A stretch of 64,000 nt of DNA from Hyphomicrobiales bacterium (lineage in GTDB: Bacteria; Pseudomonadota; Alphaproteobacteria; Rhizobiales; Rhizobiaceae): contig JAJFHV010000013.1 of the NCBI GenBank assembly GCA_021775415.1, forward strand, positions 372,001 through 436,000, written 5' to 3'. Positions within the stretch are counted from its first letter, which is position 1, and each line of letters starts with the position of its first letter. A program made the position numbers and the translations under genes. A model generated the notes under the pieces. It saw nothing but the letters and a program-made list of their open reading frames with translations, was not told where the DNA came from and did no database searches. Positions 18,061 to 27,902 of this stretch are shown one piece after another.

Positions 18061-18420
18061 ATGACCCAGCTCGATCTGACCCCAGGACAAGCCCTCAAGC
18101 TGTGGCACGAAGTTGCCATGGGGCTTGTTCACGGGGAAAACCGTGATCTGAACTTGCGCCAGTTGGCAATTTTGCTGACGATTTATCTGGAAACGCCACC
18201 ACACACCGTGCGCGGTCTTGCCAAACAACTGAATGTGACAAAGCCGGTAATAACACGGGCGCTCGATTCGATGGGGCAACACAAGTTGGTGGAAAGACGA
18301 CCGGATGAACGTGACCGCAGAAGCATAGTCATCCGCCGCACCGTTGAAGGTGCGCTTTATCTGGAGCAGCTTGCGGATCTGATTGTCAACAAAGCCCATG
18401 AGCAAAACCGACATGTCTGA
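18061..18420 (+). CDS. MarR-family-like winged-helix transcriptional regulator
   Basis: 119 aa from the ATG at 18061, with a GTG six codons upstream as alternative; neither has a clear ribosome site. The core is a MarR winged helix: LNLRQLAILLTIYLETPPHT, the recognition helix region VRGLAKQLNVTKPVITRALD, and the wing LVERRPDERDRRSIVIRRT with the conserved DxRDRR. MarR-type proteins bind palindromic DNA as dimers and often respond to small ligands. It is shorter than most members. Its 3' end overlaps the NlpC/P60 gene by 23 nt, so the two are probably made together. Target genes are unknown. Confidence 0.85.
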   Translation: MTQLDLTPGQALKLWHEVAMGLVHGENRDLNLRQLAILLTIYLETPPHTVRGLAKQLNVTKPVITRALDSMGQHKLVERRPDERDRRSIVIRRTVEGALYLEQLADLIVNKAHEQNRHV

Positions 18421-19294
18421 GCTTCCAACGCTTGATCCCCTGGATCACCGGCTCAACGCCTATCGTCCAGACCTTGCGGAGGTGTCACTACAGGGCAAGG
18501 TATCAGCTGACCGGTTTATTGAAGGAGAGCCTGCCCGGATTGCTGTTGCCTTTACAGACATGCGTAAAATGCCTGATCCGGCATGCGGCCTTGATACCCA
18601 GTTGCTTTTTGGCGAGATGGTCCAGGTTTTGGAAAGGCGGGACAAATGGTTATGGATAAAGAATGATGCGGATGGTTATGTCGGCTGGATAGATGCAGAT
18701 GTAGCAGATGATCAAACCAATCCGGCCACGCACACGGTCTGCGCACCGCGTACCTTCTTTTACCCGGCCCCTGATCTAAAACTGCCTCACAAGGGTATCC
18801 GCTCGATGGGTTCCTTGTTGAACCTCGTTGAGGAAGTTGAAGTGCGCGGCACGGCTTATTCCGTGCTTGCAACCGGTGAGGCGGTAATTTCCAAACACAT
18901 TCGTGCGGTAGGCAACATTGATAATGATTATGTCAGCGTTGCCGAAAGTCTTCTTGGAACCCCTTATCTTTGGGCGGGAACGACTGCCTTCGGGCTGGAT
19001 TGCTCAGGCCTTGTCCAACTGGCTATGCGAATGGCTGGAAAACACGCCTTGCGTGATTCCGACATGCAGGCAGCAAGTATTGGGACGGAAATTGATCCCG
19101 GTGTGAAATATAAAAACCTCCAGCGCGGTGATCTCGTATTCTGGCGCGGCCATGTGGGCATTAGCCAGGGAGATGGCATGATGATCCATGCCAATGCCCA
19201 CAGTATGAATGTCGCGAGTGAGCCGCTGGATGAAGCGATAAAAAGAATTGCCTATCTTTATGAAAAGCCAATTGGGTTTCGGCGGCCGAATTGA
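18398..19294 (+). CDS. NlpC/P60 family peptidoglycan endopeptidase with SH3-like N-terminus
   Basis: About 298 aa from the ATG at 18398; another ATG lies at 18413. The N-terminal half has two SH3-like segments (LFGEMVQVLERRDKWLWIKN with DGYVGWIDA). The C-terminal half is an NlpC/P60 cysteine peptidase: TPYLWAGTTAFGLDCSGLVQ with the nucleophile Cys near residue 202, the His in WRGHVGISQG and the third polar residue in MIHANAHSMNV. Such enzymes cut gamma-D-Glu-diaminopimelate bonds in cell-wall peptides. No signal peptide is seen, so it may act on recycled muropeptides in the cytoplasm, which would fit the upstream aminopeptidase. The reading frame overlaps the regulator gene. Confidence 0.88.
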   Translation: MSKTDMSELPTLDPLDHRLNAYRPDLAEVSLQGKVSADRFIEGEPARIAVAFTDMRKMPDPACGLDTQLLFGEMVQVLERRDKWLWIKNDADGYVGWIDADVADDQTNPATHTVCAPRTFFYPAPDLKLPHKGIRSMGSLLNLVEEVEVRGTAYSVLATGEAVISKHIRAVGNIDNDYVSVAESLLGTPYLWAGTTAFGLDCSGLVQLAMRMAGKHALRDSDMQAASIGTEIDPGVKYKNLQRGDLVFWRGHVGISQGDGMMIHANAHSMNVASEPLDEAIKRIAYLYEKPIGFRRPN

Positions 19295-19295
19295 A

Positions 19296-20255
19296 TTAAT
19301 ACCCGCTCTCGCGGTTGACCAGATTTTCCAGATCCTGCCCGGCTTCATAACGACCAATTTGGTTCGACACATATTTTGCCATTGCAGAGGCGTTTGATTC
19401 AGCTGCGGTGTGAGGTGTCAGATACGCATTCTCAAAATCCCAAAGCGGGCTGTCTTCAGCAAGCGGTTCGGTTTCAAATACATCCAGTGAAACGCCGCCA
19501 AGGGTTCCATCCTTCAGACAGTCGATAATATCCGCTTCAACCTGACTTTTTCCCCTGCCGGCATTGATAAAAACAGGTCCGCCAATCGGGGTTTGTGTGG
19601 CGAGTAGCTTAAACAGGTCTCGGTTGAAGATACCTTCCGTGTCCGGTGTGGAGGGCAGCAACCCAACCAGCATTTGGGTTCTGTCCAGGAAGCCCCCCAA
19701 CTGCGAAGCATCATAGGTGTCAATGCCATCAATTTGTTTCTTGGTTCTGCTCCAGCCGGCAACATCAAAACCGAGTACTTTCAGTTTTCGTACCGCATCA
19801 AGACCAAGCACACCCAAGCCCATGACCCCAACACGTAGTTCACCAGCTTCAGGATGGCTGACCTGTTCCCAATTGTGTTCGCGTTGATTTGCGTCGTAGT
19901 AGCGTTGTCGGCGTAGATGCAGGAGACATTGAAGGCAAACCCATTCACTCATCCGGTTTGTCAGGCTCGGATCGACGAAGCGGACGATTGGCACGTCTGG
20001 AATAACATCCATTTCCAGGATGTGATCGACACCCGCCCCAACCGAAAACAGAACTTCCAGATCCGGCATGCGATCGTAAAGCCCAGGATCAGGTTTCCAG
20101 ACCAGGGCATACCGGATGCCGGATAGATCAGCCGGTGTGGACTGTTCTTGCAGGTTGATCACTTGCCTGTCGCCAAAGATGCCGCGAAATTTATCAACGT
20201 CATCCGAAAGGTCATAGGATATGTCCAGAACTATGGAGCTCAATTCTGTACTCAT
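19296..20255 (-). CDS. ghrA: D-isomer 2-hydroxyacid dehydrogenase (glyoxylate/hydroxypyruvate reductase A type)
   Basis: 319 aa with the layout of NAD(P)-dependent 2-hydroxyacid dehydrogenases: substrate domain with FSVGAGVDHILEM, Rossmann motif RVGVMGLGVLGLDAV, catalytic Arg in INAGRGKSQVE, Glu in DVFETEPLAEDSPLW and His in AYLTPHTAAES. It most resembles GhrA, which reduces glyoxylate and hydroxypyruvate in the cytosol. The start overlaps the stop of the YejF-like ABC gene as ATGA, so it belongs to the end of the peptide-importer operon. Why a hydroxyacid dehydrogenase is coupled to this importer is not clear from the sequence. Confidence 0.9.
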   Translation of the reverse strand: MSTELSSIVLDISYDLSDDVDKFRGIFGDRQVINLQEQSTPADLSGIRYALVWKPDPGLYDRMPDLEVLFSVGAGVDHILEMDVIPDVPIVRFVDPSLTNRMSEWVCLQCLLHLRRQRYYDANQREHNWEQVSHPEAGELRVGVMGLGVLGLDAVRKLKVLGFDVAGWSRTKKQIDGIDTYDASQLGGFLDRTQMLVGLLPSTPDTEGIFNRDLFKLLATQTPIGGPVFINAGRGKSQVEADIIDCLKDGTLGGVSLDVFETEPLAEDSPLWDFENAYLTPHTAAESNASAMAKYVSNQIGRYEAGQDLENLVNRESGY

Positions 20256-21886
20256 TCTTCAACAATTCCTTTTGATGCGGTTTTTATGTCAAAGGCCGCA
20301 GCCATCAGTGCTTTTGTATAATCCGTCTTTGGCTTTTCAAATATCTGTTTTGCTGGACCCTGCTCCACCACTTTGCCCAATCGCATGACGATAACCTCAT
20401 TGGCAAGCGCCTTCACGACTTTCAAGTCGTGGGAGATGAACATATAGGCTAGGCTTCGTCGCTTCTGCAGGTCACGCAACAGATCAACCACTTGCGCCTG
20501 GACGCTCATGTCGAGCGCGGAGGTCGGTTCATCCAGCATGATGAATTTGGGTTCGAGCACAATCGCCCGGGCAATCGCAATCCGTTGACGCTGGCCACCG
20601 GAAAACTCATGCGGATAACGATGTCGTGTATCTGGGTCCAGTCCCGTTTCGGTGAGTGCTTGCACAACCAACTGGTCGCGCTCTGCCAAAGTCAGTTTCG
20701 GCTGGTGAATTGAAAGTCCCTCTGCAACGATCTCGGCAATCGACATGCGCGGTGAAAGTGAACCATAAGGGTCCTGAAACACAACCTGCATCCGGTCCCG
20801 TATTGAGCGCATTTTTGCGAACGGCCAGTTATCGATGTTGTTGCCGATGAAAGAAATTTTGCCTTGCGAGGAAATCAACCGGGTGAGCGCAAGTCCAAGC
20901 GTGGTTTTGCCGGAGCCGGATTCCCCCACCACTCCAAGCGTTTGGCCTTCCCGCAATTCCACATCAATTCCGTCAACCGCTTTAACGTTGTCGACAGTTT
21001 TGCGCAGCAGGCCTTTGCGGATTGGAAACCAGACTTTTATCGCTTCACCCTTGAGGATCATTGGTGCCTTGGCGTTTGATTTTGGCGGCGTGCCGGAAGG
21101 CTCGGCTGAAATCAAATGCTTGGTGTAGGCGTGTTGTGGATTTGCAAACAGGCTTGATGTTATTCCTTGCTCAACAATCTTTCCTGCTTTCATCACGCAG
21201 CTTCGATCCGCAATTCGTCGCACAATGCCGAGGTCGTGCGTAATAAACAGCATCGACAGGCCGTTCTTTTCCTGCAGCTCCTTCAACAGTTCAAGAATTT
21301 GCGCTTGCACGGTAACGTCCAACGCTGTTGTTGGTTCATCAGCAATCAGCAGTTCCGGTTCATTCGCCAGTGCCATGGCAATCATCACCCGTTGGCGTTG
21401 GCCACCAGATAGCTGGTGTGGATAGGCACCAAGCCGCTTTTCCGGGTCGCGAATACCAACCTGGTTCATCAGTTCAATGGTGCGTGCTCTGGCGGCCGTT
21501 TCACGAAGCCCTTTGTGCAGCAGCAGCACTTCACCGATTTGCTTTTCAATCGTGTGCAGCGGGTTGAGCGATGTCATCGGCTCCTGGAAAATCATCGTGA
21601 TGTCATTGCCACGAACCCGTCGTAAATCTGGTTCATTGGCTTCAAGCAGGTTTTTACCCTTGAACAAAATACGCCCGGATGGATGACTTGCTGCCGGGTA
21701 TGGCAATAGCTTCAGGATCGATAGCGCAGTCACCGATTTTCCGGATCCCGATTCACCCACCAGCGCAACGGTTTCACCCTTGCCGATCTCCAATGAAACC
21801 CGATCAACAGCGGTATTGGTGGTGCCGCCCTGGGTGAAGGCGACCGACAGTTCCTCAATTTGGAGCAGGGGCTCGCGGGCGCTCAT
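20252..21886 (-). CDS. yejF: ABC transporter ATP-binding protein, tandem-domain YejF type
   Basis: 544 aa with two ABC ATPase domains in one chain. First domain: Walker [14 protein letters not shown], signature [14 protein letters not shown], Walker [10 protein letters not shown]. Second domain: [41 protein letters not shown]. The oligopeptide-type C-terminal extension after each domain is present. It powers the YejABEF-type oligopeptide importer; in enterobacteria that system takes up peptides including microcin C. Start and stop both overlap neighbours by ATGA, showing tight coupling with yejE upstream and the ghrA-like gene downstream. Confidence 0.93.
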   Translation of the reverse strand: MSAREPLLQIEELSVAFTQGGTTNTAVDRVSLEIGKGETVALVGESGSGKSVTALSILKLLPYPAASHPSGRILFKGKNLLEANEPDLRRVRGNDITMIFQEPMTSLNPLHTIEKQIGEVLLLHKGLRETAARARTIELMNQVGIRDPEKRLGAYPHQLSGGQRQRVMIAMALANEPELLIADEPTTALDVTVQAQILELLKELQEKNGLSMLFITHDLGIVRRIADRSCVMKAGKIVEQGITSSLFANPQHAYTKHLISAEPSGTPPKSNAKAPMILKGEAIKVWFPIRKGLLRKTVDNVKAVDGIDVELREGQTLGVVGESGSGKTTLGLALTRLISSQGKISFIGNNIDNWPFAKMRSIRDRMQVVFQDPYGSLSPRMSIAEIVAEGLSIHQPKLTLAERDQLVVQALTETGLDPDTRHRYPHEFSGGQRQRIAIARAIVLEPKFIMLDEPTSALDMSVQAQVVDLLRDLQKRRSLAYMFISHDLKVVKALANEVIVMRLGKVVEQGPAKQIFEKPKTDYTKALMAAAFDIKTASKGIVEE

Positions 21887-22998
21887 TTGAATGTCTTTCT
21901 CGGGTCGAACGCATCCCGGGTTGCTTCACCAATGAAAATCAACAGTGACAGCATCACGGATATGGTCATGAAGCCGGCAAGTCCAAGCCAGGGTGCCTGC
22001 AAATTATTTTGACCCTGCTTCAGCAATTCACCGAGCGAAGCTGATCCTGGCGGCAGACCAAAACCCAGGAAATCAAGTGAGGTCAGCGTGGTTATCGAGC
22101 CATTGAGAATAAAGGGCAGGAAGGTAAGCGTCGCGACCATGGCGTTTGGTAACAAATGGCGGAACATGATTGTCCGGTTTCCCACCCCAAGTGCGCGGGC
22201 AGCGTTTACATATTCAAAGTTGCGCGCCCGCAAAAATTCTGCCCGCACCACACCGACAAACCCGACCCAGGAAAACAGCAGCAATATGCCGAGCAATATC
22301 CAGAATCCCGGCGGCAGAACGGCGGCAATAATCAGCAAAAGATAAAGGACGGGAACGGATGTCCATATCTCGATAAATCGCTGGAAAATGAGATCTACCC
22401 AGCCACCAAAATAACCCTGTATCGCGCCTGCGGTTACACCGATAACCGCTGATGCGGCTGTTAAGACCAGCCCGAACAGAACGGATATCCGAAACCCGTA
22501 AATCACCCGTGCAAGTACATCTCTTGCCTGGTCATCAGTGCCAAGCCAGTTCCAGTTACCGGCGGTGCATGCCACGTCATCAGCACCATTTTCATAATTT
22601 GCACAGAGCGTTTGTCTGTCATGGACCCAGCTAGGTCTGGATGGTGCCGGTTCGGGTATTTCGGTATTGACGGTTCGATAGGAGTATCGCACCGGCGGCC
22701 AAAGTGCCCAACCATTGGTTTTAAACGCCTCAGTAATTTCTGGAATCCGGTAATCTGTACCCGGCAGAAAACCTTCATCACCCAGAAATACCTCCTCCGG
22801 GTAATCGACAAAAATAGGTGCGTACAGGCTGCCCTTGAACGACACCAGTATCGGCCGGTCATTGGCTAGAAATTCGGCAAACAGCGAGAGGCCAAACAGC
22901 ACGAGAAAAATCCACAGCGACCAGTAACCCCGCCGGTTCGCCTTGAAATTCGACCAGCGTCGCTGGTTGAGCGGTGAAAGGGAGAACTTTCGCGACAT
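21883..22998 (-). CDS. yejE: ABC transporter permease, YejE type
   Basis: 371 aa from the ATG at 22996-22998, which overlaps the yejB stop as TGATG; a TTG one codon earlier is less likely. An N-terminal membrane helix is followed by a large periplasmic loop (about residues 40-150, containing YAPIFVDYPEEVFLGDEGFL), as in YejE, and then the binding-protein-dependent permease core with the EAA-like segment YVNAARALGVGNRTIMFRHL. It forms the translocation path with YejB in the inner membrane. Confidence 0.92.
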   Translation of the reverse strand: MSRKFSLSPLNQRRWSNFKANRRGYWSLWIFLVLFGLSLFAEFLANDRPILVSFKGSLYAPIFVDYPEEVFLGDEGFLPGTDYRIPEITEAFKTNGWALWPPVRYSYRTVNTEIPEPAPSRPSWVHDRQTLCANYENGADDVACTAGNWNWLGTDDQARDVLARVIYGFRISVLFGLVLTAASAVIGVTAGAIQGYFGGWVDLIFQRFIEIWTSVPVLYLLLIIAAVLPPGFWILLGILLLFSWVGFVGVVRAEFLRARNFEYVNAARALGVGNRTIMFRHLLPNAMVATLTFLPFILNGSITTLTSLDFLGFGLPPGSASLGELLKQGQNNLQAPWLGLAGFMTISVMLSLLIFIGEATRDAFDPRKTFK

Positions 22999-24101
22999 CA
23001 AACTTCCCGCGCCTCAAAATCAATCCGCGGATCAATCAGTGTGTAAGTGATGTCCGAAATCAAACTGACAACCAGCCCGAGTAGTGAAAAAATGAACAGG
23101 GTCGCAAACACCACCGGATAATCGCGCCCGATGATGCTTTCAAAGCCAAGAAGCCCAAGTCCATCCAGCGAGAAGATGGTTTCAATCAACAATGAGCCGG
23201 TGAAGAACGATGAAATAAAGGCTGCGGGAAATCCGGCGATGATAATCAACATCGCATTGCGAAACACATGGCCATAAAGCACCTGTCGTTCACCCAGTCC
23301 CTTTGCCCTAGCGGTCTGCACATATTGTTTCCGGATTTCATCCAGAAACGAGTTTTTGGTTAAAAGCGTTGTGGTTGCAAAGGCCGAGAGTGCCATCGCA
23401 GTTAGCGGCAAGGCCAGGTGCCAGAAATAGTCGACAATTTGCTCGAGCGTCGAAAGATCGGAAAAATTCTCCGACGTCAGGCCTCTTAGGGGAAACCAGT
23501 CAAAGAACGAACCGCCGGCAAACAGCACCATCAACAGAATGGCAAACAGGAATCCCGGAATTGCGTACGCCACGATGATAACGCCGCTGGTCCAGATATC
23601 AAAACCGCTGCCATCACCGACGGCCTTGCGAATACCGAGCGGGATGGAAATGCCATACGACAAAAATGTGATCCACAGCCCGAGTGAAACTGAAACCGGC
23701 ATTTTTTCGAGGATCAGGTCGACGACAGCAATGTCGCGAAAATAACTCTCCCCAAAATCAAACCGGCTATAGTTCCAGATCATAATGCCAAAACGTGTCA
23801 GCGGTGGTTTGTCGAACCCGAACTGTACCTCCAGCTGTTCAATGAATTCCGGATCAAGCCCTTGCGCACCGCGATATTTGGACGAGGCATCGCCGCTTGC
23901 TTCAGCAATGTTTCCGCCGGAAAAATCCCCGTCTGACCCCGATACCCGGTCCGTTGCGGAGCCTCCCTGGCCCGTAAGCTCCGCAATGATACGTTCAACC
24001 GGGCCACCGGGTGCAAATTGAATCACGGCAAAGGATATCGCCATAATTCCCAGGATTGTGGGGATCATCAACAGAAGCCGCCGCAGGATATAGGCGCCCA
24101 T
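22998..24101 (-). CDS. yejB: ABC transporter permease, YejB type
   Basis: 367 aa. The N-terminus ([18 protein letters not shown]) and the C-terminal half ([23 protein letters not shown] loop, then [19 protein letters not shown]) are those of DppB/OppB-like permeases. A Ser/Gly/Asp-rich insert near residues 45-75 is characteristic of the YejB branch. It partners with YejE in the inner membrane. It follows the second YejA-like gene by 28 nt. Confidence 0.92.
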   Translation of the reverse strand: MGAYILRRLLLMIPTILGIMAISFAVIQFAPGGPVERIIAELTGQGGSATDRVSGSDGDFSGGNIAEASGDASSKYRGAQGLDPEFIEQLEVQFGFDKPPLTRFGIMIWNYSRFDFGESYFRDIAVVDLILEKMPVSVSLGLWITFLSYGISIPLGIRKAVGDGSGFDIWTSGVIIVAYAIPGFLFAILLMVLFAGGSFFDWFPLRGLTSENFSDLSTLEQIVDYFWHLALPLTAMALSAFATTTLLTKNSFLDEIRKQYVQTARAKGLGERQVLYGHVFRNAMLIIIAGFPAAFISSFFTGSLLIETIFSLDGLGLLGFESIIGRDYPVVFATLFIFSLLGLVVSLISDITYTLIDPRIDFEAREV

Positions 24102-24129
24102 GGGCCGGTATCTTTCTTCTTACAATCTA

Positions 24130-26007
24130 TCAGGCCTTGCCAATGGCTTTTGCCTTTGCGGCATCAAGCCACCACAAGCTCTCAACCGGGAAGTAATAGT
24201 CCGGTTTTGGCTCTTTCCAGCCAAACATGTCCCAGTAGGCTACCCGGTGATTCGCTGCATACCAATTTGGAATCCATAAATGCAGCGAACGCAAGACCCG
24301 GTCGATGGCCCGCAACACCACAATCAACTCTTCACGGTTTGAAACCGTATCCATCCGCTCCAATAATGCATCAAGAACCGGATGGCTAATTCCCGGATAA
24401 TTGTAGGAACCGTCTCTTTTGGCAGAATCTGAATGCAGGAATTGACGCATGGCTTCGGCAGTTGGGCTTGCCCCAAGCGAAACTGCAATTCCGACGATGT
24501 CAAAATCAAATGCATCCAGTCGTGCCTGGAATTGTGTTGGATCAACCAGTCGAACTGATGCATCGACCCCGATCTTTTGTAAATTCTCGACATATTTGCC
24601 CAGTATTCGCTCAAATGTTGGGGACCGGATCATGAACTCAAGCGTTAAAGGTTCACCGGCCTCATCAATCATCCGCCCATTGTCGCGTTGCCAACCCACT
24701 TCGCGTAGAAGTCCCAGTGCCTTTCGAAGCGCTTTTCGGTCACTGCCGGAGCCATCGCTCACATGTTGCCGGATTGCCGAACCGAACACGCTATCCGGCA
24801 ATTGATCCCGGTAAGGCTCCAGCAGTGCCAGTTCCTCAGGCGAAGGTTCTTCTTCCGCTTCAAACGGAGATTTGGCAAAAATTGTCTGTGACCGGGTGTA
24901 GGAATCATAAAACATGTTCTTGTTGGTCCATTCGAAATCAAAACAAAGGCCAATCGCTTCCCGGGTTCGGGGATCAGCCAGTTTGGACCGCCGTGAATTA
25001 ACTGCCCAGCCCTGCAGCGCCGGTCGCCGCTCCTCCGAAAACAACTTGAGTTTGACCCGTTTGTCTGTGACCGCGGGAAAATCATATTCGGTCGCCCAAA
25101 CCTTTGAGGTGAACTCCTCACGCCAGTTTACGACCCCTTTCTTGAAAGCCTCGAAGGCCGCAACGCGCTCCCGGTAAAATTCTATCCGGAGGCGCTCGAA
25201 ATGGTTTTTCCCGCGCGCGAAGGGTAGGTCTCCTGCCCAGTAATTGTCTACTTTTGCGAACTCGACAAAACTTCCGGCCTTCAGCCGGTCAACTGTCCAT
25301 GGGCCGGAGCCAAGAGGCATCGACAGGGTTGAGGCATCAAACTCTTGGTCTGTGTAGTAAGCCGCAGAAAAAATCGGCACCGTGTTCGCGACAGATAAAA
25401 TAGCCCGGTCTGATTGCTTACCGTTGAACCGCAATTCTACAATCTCGTCTGTGACGGCCACCGCCTCAACGAGGTGCCGCAAATCTTGTGCAATTTGCGG
25501 GTGCCCCTTTTCCTTGATGGTGTTGTAGGAGAATGCAACGTCCCTTGCTGTCACCGCCGAACCATCATGAAATTGTGCTTCGGGCCTAAGCTCAAACCGG
25601 TAGGTATTGCGGTCTTCAGAAATTTCAACGGATTTTGCCAGCGCGCAATAAAGCGCGTCCGGTTCATCAACCGCCCAAATCATCAGATAATCAAAGCAGA
25701 GCTCCATACGCGGTGGAGATTCTCCCCGCAAAACGAAGGAATTTAGCGTGTTGAAGGTTTGAACATTCTGGTTGAAATACCACCAGGACGGGGTGAATGC
25801 GAAGGTACCACCCTGCGGTGCATCCAACGCCACATAGTCAAATTGTGTGTAATCCGCCGGGTATTTGAGGTCGCCAAAGGATGAAAGCCCGTGCAGTTTG
25901 ATGCTAGTGGGATTGGCGGCAAGCGTTATGTTGGGGCAGAGTGTCGAGAAAGCTGCAGCCGCCGAGCTCTGCAAAAACTGCCTTCTCGTGAAGGGCCCGA
26001 AACTCAT
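24130..26007 (-). CDS. Extracellular solute-binding protein family 5, YejA-like (second copy), Tat-type signal
   Basis: 625 aa from the ATG at 26005-26007, which overlaps the previous gene's stop as TGATG. The N-terminus FTRRQFLQSSAAAAFS looks like a twin-arginine signal. The mature part is a cluster C oligopeptide-binding protein: IKLHGLSSFGDLKYPADYTQ, HDGSAVTARDVAFSYNTI, PLGSGPWTVDRL and a C-terminal LWIPNWYAANHRVAYWDMFG. It delivers peptides to YejB/YejE. It lies directly downstream of another YejA-like gene and shares its domain pattern, so the pair looks like an old tandem duplication with different export signals. Confidence 0.9.
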   Translation of the reverse strand: MSFGPFTRRQFLQSSAAAAFSTLCPNITLAANPTSIKLHGLSSFGDLKYPADYTQFDYVALDAPQGGTFAFTPSWWYFNQNVQTFNTLNSFVLRGESPPRMELCFDYLMIWAVDEPDALYCALAKSVEISEDRNTYRFELRPEAQFHDGSAVTARDVAFSYNTIKEKGHPQIAQDLRHLVEAVAVTDEIVELRFNGKQSDRAILSVANTVPIFSAAYYTDQEFDASTLSMPLGSGPWTVDRLKAGSFVEFAKVDNYWAGDLPFARGKNHFERLRIEFYRERVAAFEAFKKGVVNWREEFTSKVWATEYDFPAVTDKRVKLKLFSEERRPALQGWAVNSRRSKLADPRTREAIGLCFDFEWTNKNMFYDSYTRSQTIFAKSPFEAEEEPSPEELALLEPYRDQLPDSVFGSAIRQHVSDGSGSDRKALRKALGLLREVGWQRDNGRMIDEAGEPLTLEFMIRSPTFERILGKYVENLQKIGVDASVRLVDPTQFQARLDAFDFDIVGIAVSLGASPTAEAMRQFLHSDSAKRDGSYNYPGISHPVLDALLERMDTVSNREELIVVLRAIDRVLRSLHLWIPNWYAANHRVAYWDMFGWKEPKPDYYFPVESLWWLDAAKAKAIGKA

Positions 26008-27836
26008 CAGTTTTGTTCTTCCGAGAACCATGCGGACCACGGGTCGATGCCGATATAACCGGGTTGTGGTTCTGGAATATTGAAGTGGCGCCAGTGCGCG
26101 ACCCAACGTTCCGGATTATGCCACATCGGTACAGTGTAGAAATTCCATTTGATCAGCCGGTCAAGTGCATGGGTTAGCTGAACCAGCTCCTCCCTGTCTG
26201 GCGCAGAGATAATCCGGTCAACCAAATCGTCAATGACCGGATTTTTAATCCCGGCAAAGTTTCGCGATCCAGTAGTGTCGGCTGCTTTCGAACTCCAGTA
26301 TTCTCGCTGCTCATTGCCTGGAGAAATAGACTGGATTGTCGGGACGGATACGATTTCATAGTCAAATTCACTGACCCGGTTTTGATATTGAGCTGTGTCC
26401 ACAATCCGCAGGGTTCCCGCAACACCGATTTTTCGCAAATTTTCAATATAGGGATTGGTTATGCGTTCATCGGTCTGGTTGCGGCCAAGAAATTCTATCG
26501 TGAATTGGTCGCCACCCGGTTCGATCATCTTGCCGCTTTTAAAAGTATATCCGGCGGCCTTGAACAGCTTGATTGCCTTGCGTTGGGCCTTGCGCAGGGA
26601 TGAATTTGAACCCAGTTTCGTTAGTTCAAACGGGGTGGTGAAGACCGTATCCGGCAGTTGATCCCGGTATTCTTCGAGAATTTCCAGCTCCCGGCCGGAA
26701 GGCAGGTTATTTGATTCCAGCTCCCCGCCTTCAAAGGTGCTGTCGGTCCTTGTATACAACCCGAAGAACAAGTTCTTGTTCATGGCTTCAAAATCGAGCA
26801 TCAGGCCAAGTGCCTCCCGCACCCGGACGTCCGCAAATTTTTCCAGTCTGGTATTGAAATAAAACGCCTGAAATACCTGTGGCCCGGTTTCAGGGAAGAC
26901 CTTTTTAACCACATCTCCACGTTCGAATGATGGGAAAACATATTCCGTTGCCCATCGCCGGGAACTGTTTTCCATTCGGATATCTTCAATACCGCCTTTC
27001 TTGAAAGCTTCCCACAACGCGGTCGGATCAAGAAAATACGTGTATTTAAGGCGATCATAGTTGAACCGGCCAACCCTGGTCGGGTGATCAATCCCCCAAT
27101 AGTCTTCCACCCGCTCCCAGGTAATTGATTTTCCGAGTTCAAACTCGGCAATCCGGTAAGGACCAGATCCCAATGGGGGCTCGGTAGTGGGTTGGCTTAT
27201 GTCACGTTTATTGCCCTTGTCATCCGTTCCTTCCCACCAGTGTTTCGGTAGAATAGGCAAATCGCCCAGGATATGCGGAAGTTCGCGATTGCCCTTGATG
27301 TCGAATTCAAACCGGACCACCTGTTCATTCAGCATCTGAGTTTTGGTGAGATTTTTGTAATATGAGCCCCAGCGCGGATCGACCTTGCGCAGGTTTTCAA
27401 AACTCCACACCACATCTTCAGCAGTAATCGGTTTCCCGTCATGCCAGTGGGCCTTTGGATTGATCCGGTATTCCGCCCAGGAATAATCATCCGCGTAACG
27501 ATAGGATTCCGCAACCAGCCCATAGCTGGCGCTTGCTTGATCAAGCGATTGGGTAAAGAGACCATCATACAAGACACCGCCAAAATAGGTAAGCCCGGCG
27601 GCGGAGCGCCCTCGTGTAACAAATGGATTGAAGCTGTCGAACCCGCCCGGAACCGCGCTGTTCAGTTGGCCGCCCTTGGGGGCATCCGAATTTACATGGT
27701 CATAGTGCTTGAAGTCAGCCCCGTATTTGGGTTCGCCGATAAGTGCATCCCCGGTGCGCCAGGTTTGCTCATTCGCAATTGCGGTCAGATTTAAGACAAA
27801 CATCACAACAAAGGTGACGGTAATACGAGACATCAT
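26007..27836 (-). CDS. yejA: Extracellular solute-binding protein family 5, YejA-like (first copy)
   Basis: About 609 aa. A run of TTG-ATG-ATG offers starts at 27839, 27836 and 27833; AAGGAG lies 8-14 nt upstream and I report the first ATG. The signal peptide (TVTFVVMFVLNLTAIANE) is Sec-type. The binding-protein core shows YGADFKHYDHVNSDAPKGG, HDGKPITAEDVVWSFENL, PPLGSGPYRIAEFELGKS and FYTVPMWHNPERWVAHW. It is the first gene of the operon yejA-yejA2-yejB-yejE-yejF-ghrA. The ribosome site partly overlaps a 6-bp hairpin (27849-27869), which could modulate translation. Confidence 0.9.
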   Translation of the reverse strand: MMSRITVTFVVMFVLNLTAIANEQTWRTGDALIGEPKYGADFKHYDHVNSDAPKGGQLNSAVPGGFDSFNPFVTRGRSAAGLTYFGGVLYDGLFTQSLDQASASYGLVAESYRYADDYSWAEYRINPKAHWHDGKPITAEDVVWSFENLRKVDPRWGSYYKNLTKTQMLNEQVVRFEFDIKGNRELPHILGDLPILPKHWWEGTDDKGNKRDISQPTTEPPLGSGPYRIAEFELGKSITWERVEDYWGIDHPTRVGRFNYDRLKYTYFLDPTALWEAFKKGGIEDIRMENSSRRWATEYVFPSFERGDVVKKVFPETGPQVFQAFYFNTRLEKFADVRVREALGLMLDFEAMNKNLFFGLYTRTDSTFEGGELESNNLPSGRELEILEEYRDQLPDTVFTTPFELTKLGSNSSLRKAQRKAIKLFKAAGYTFKSGKMIEPGGDQFTIEFLGRNQTDERITNPYIENLRKIGVAGTLRIVDTAQYQNRVSEFDYEIVSVPTIQSISPGNEQREYWSSKAADTTGSRNFAGIKNPVIDDLVDRIISAPDREELVQLTHALDRLIKWNFYTVPMWHNPERWVAHWRHFNIPEPQPGYIGIDPWSAWFSEEQN

Positions 27837-27902
27837 CAATCAGAGCACTCCTTCGCTATTGAGGAAGGATAGGGCTCAATCCGGTTTTGGCAAGGATGAT
27901 GT

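Noticed and set aside
17812-18414. 200-codon minus-strand frame over the aminopeptidase end and MarR gene
   Set aside because: Covers two well-supported plus-strand genes; composition is that of an antisense frame.
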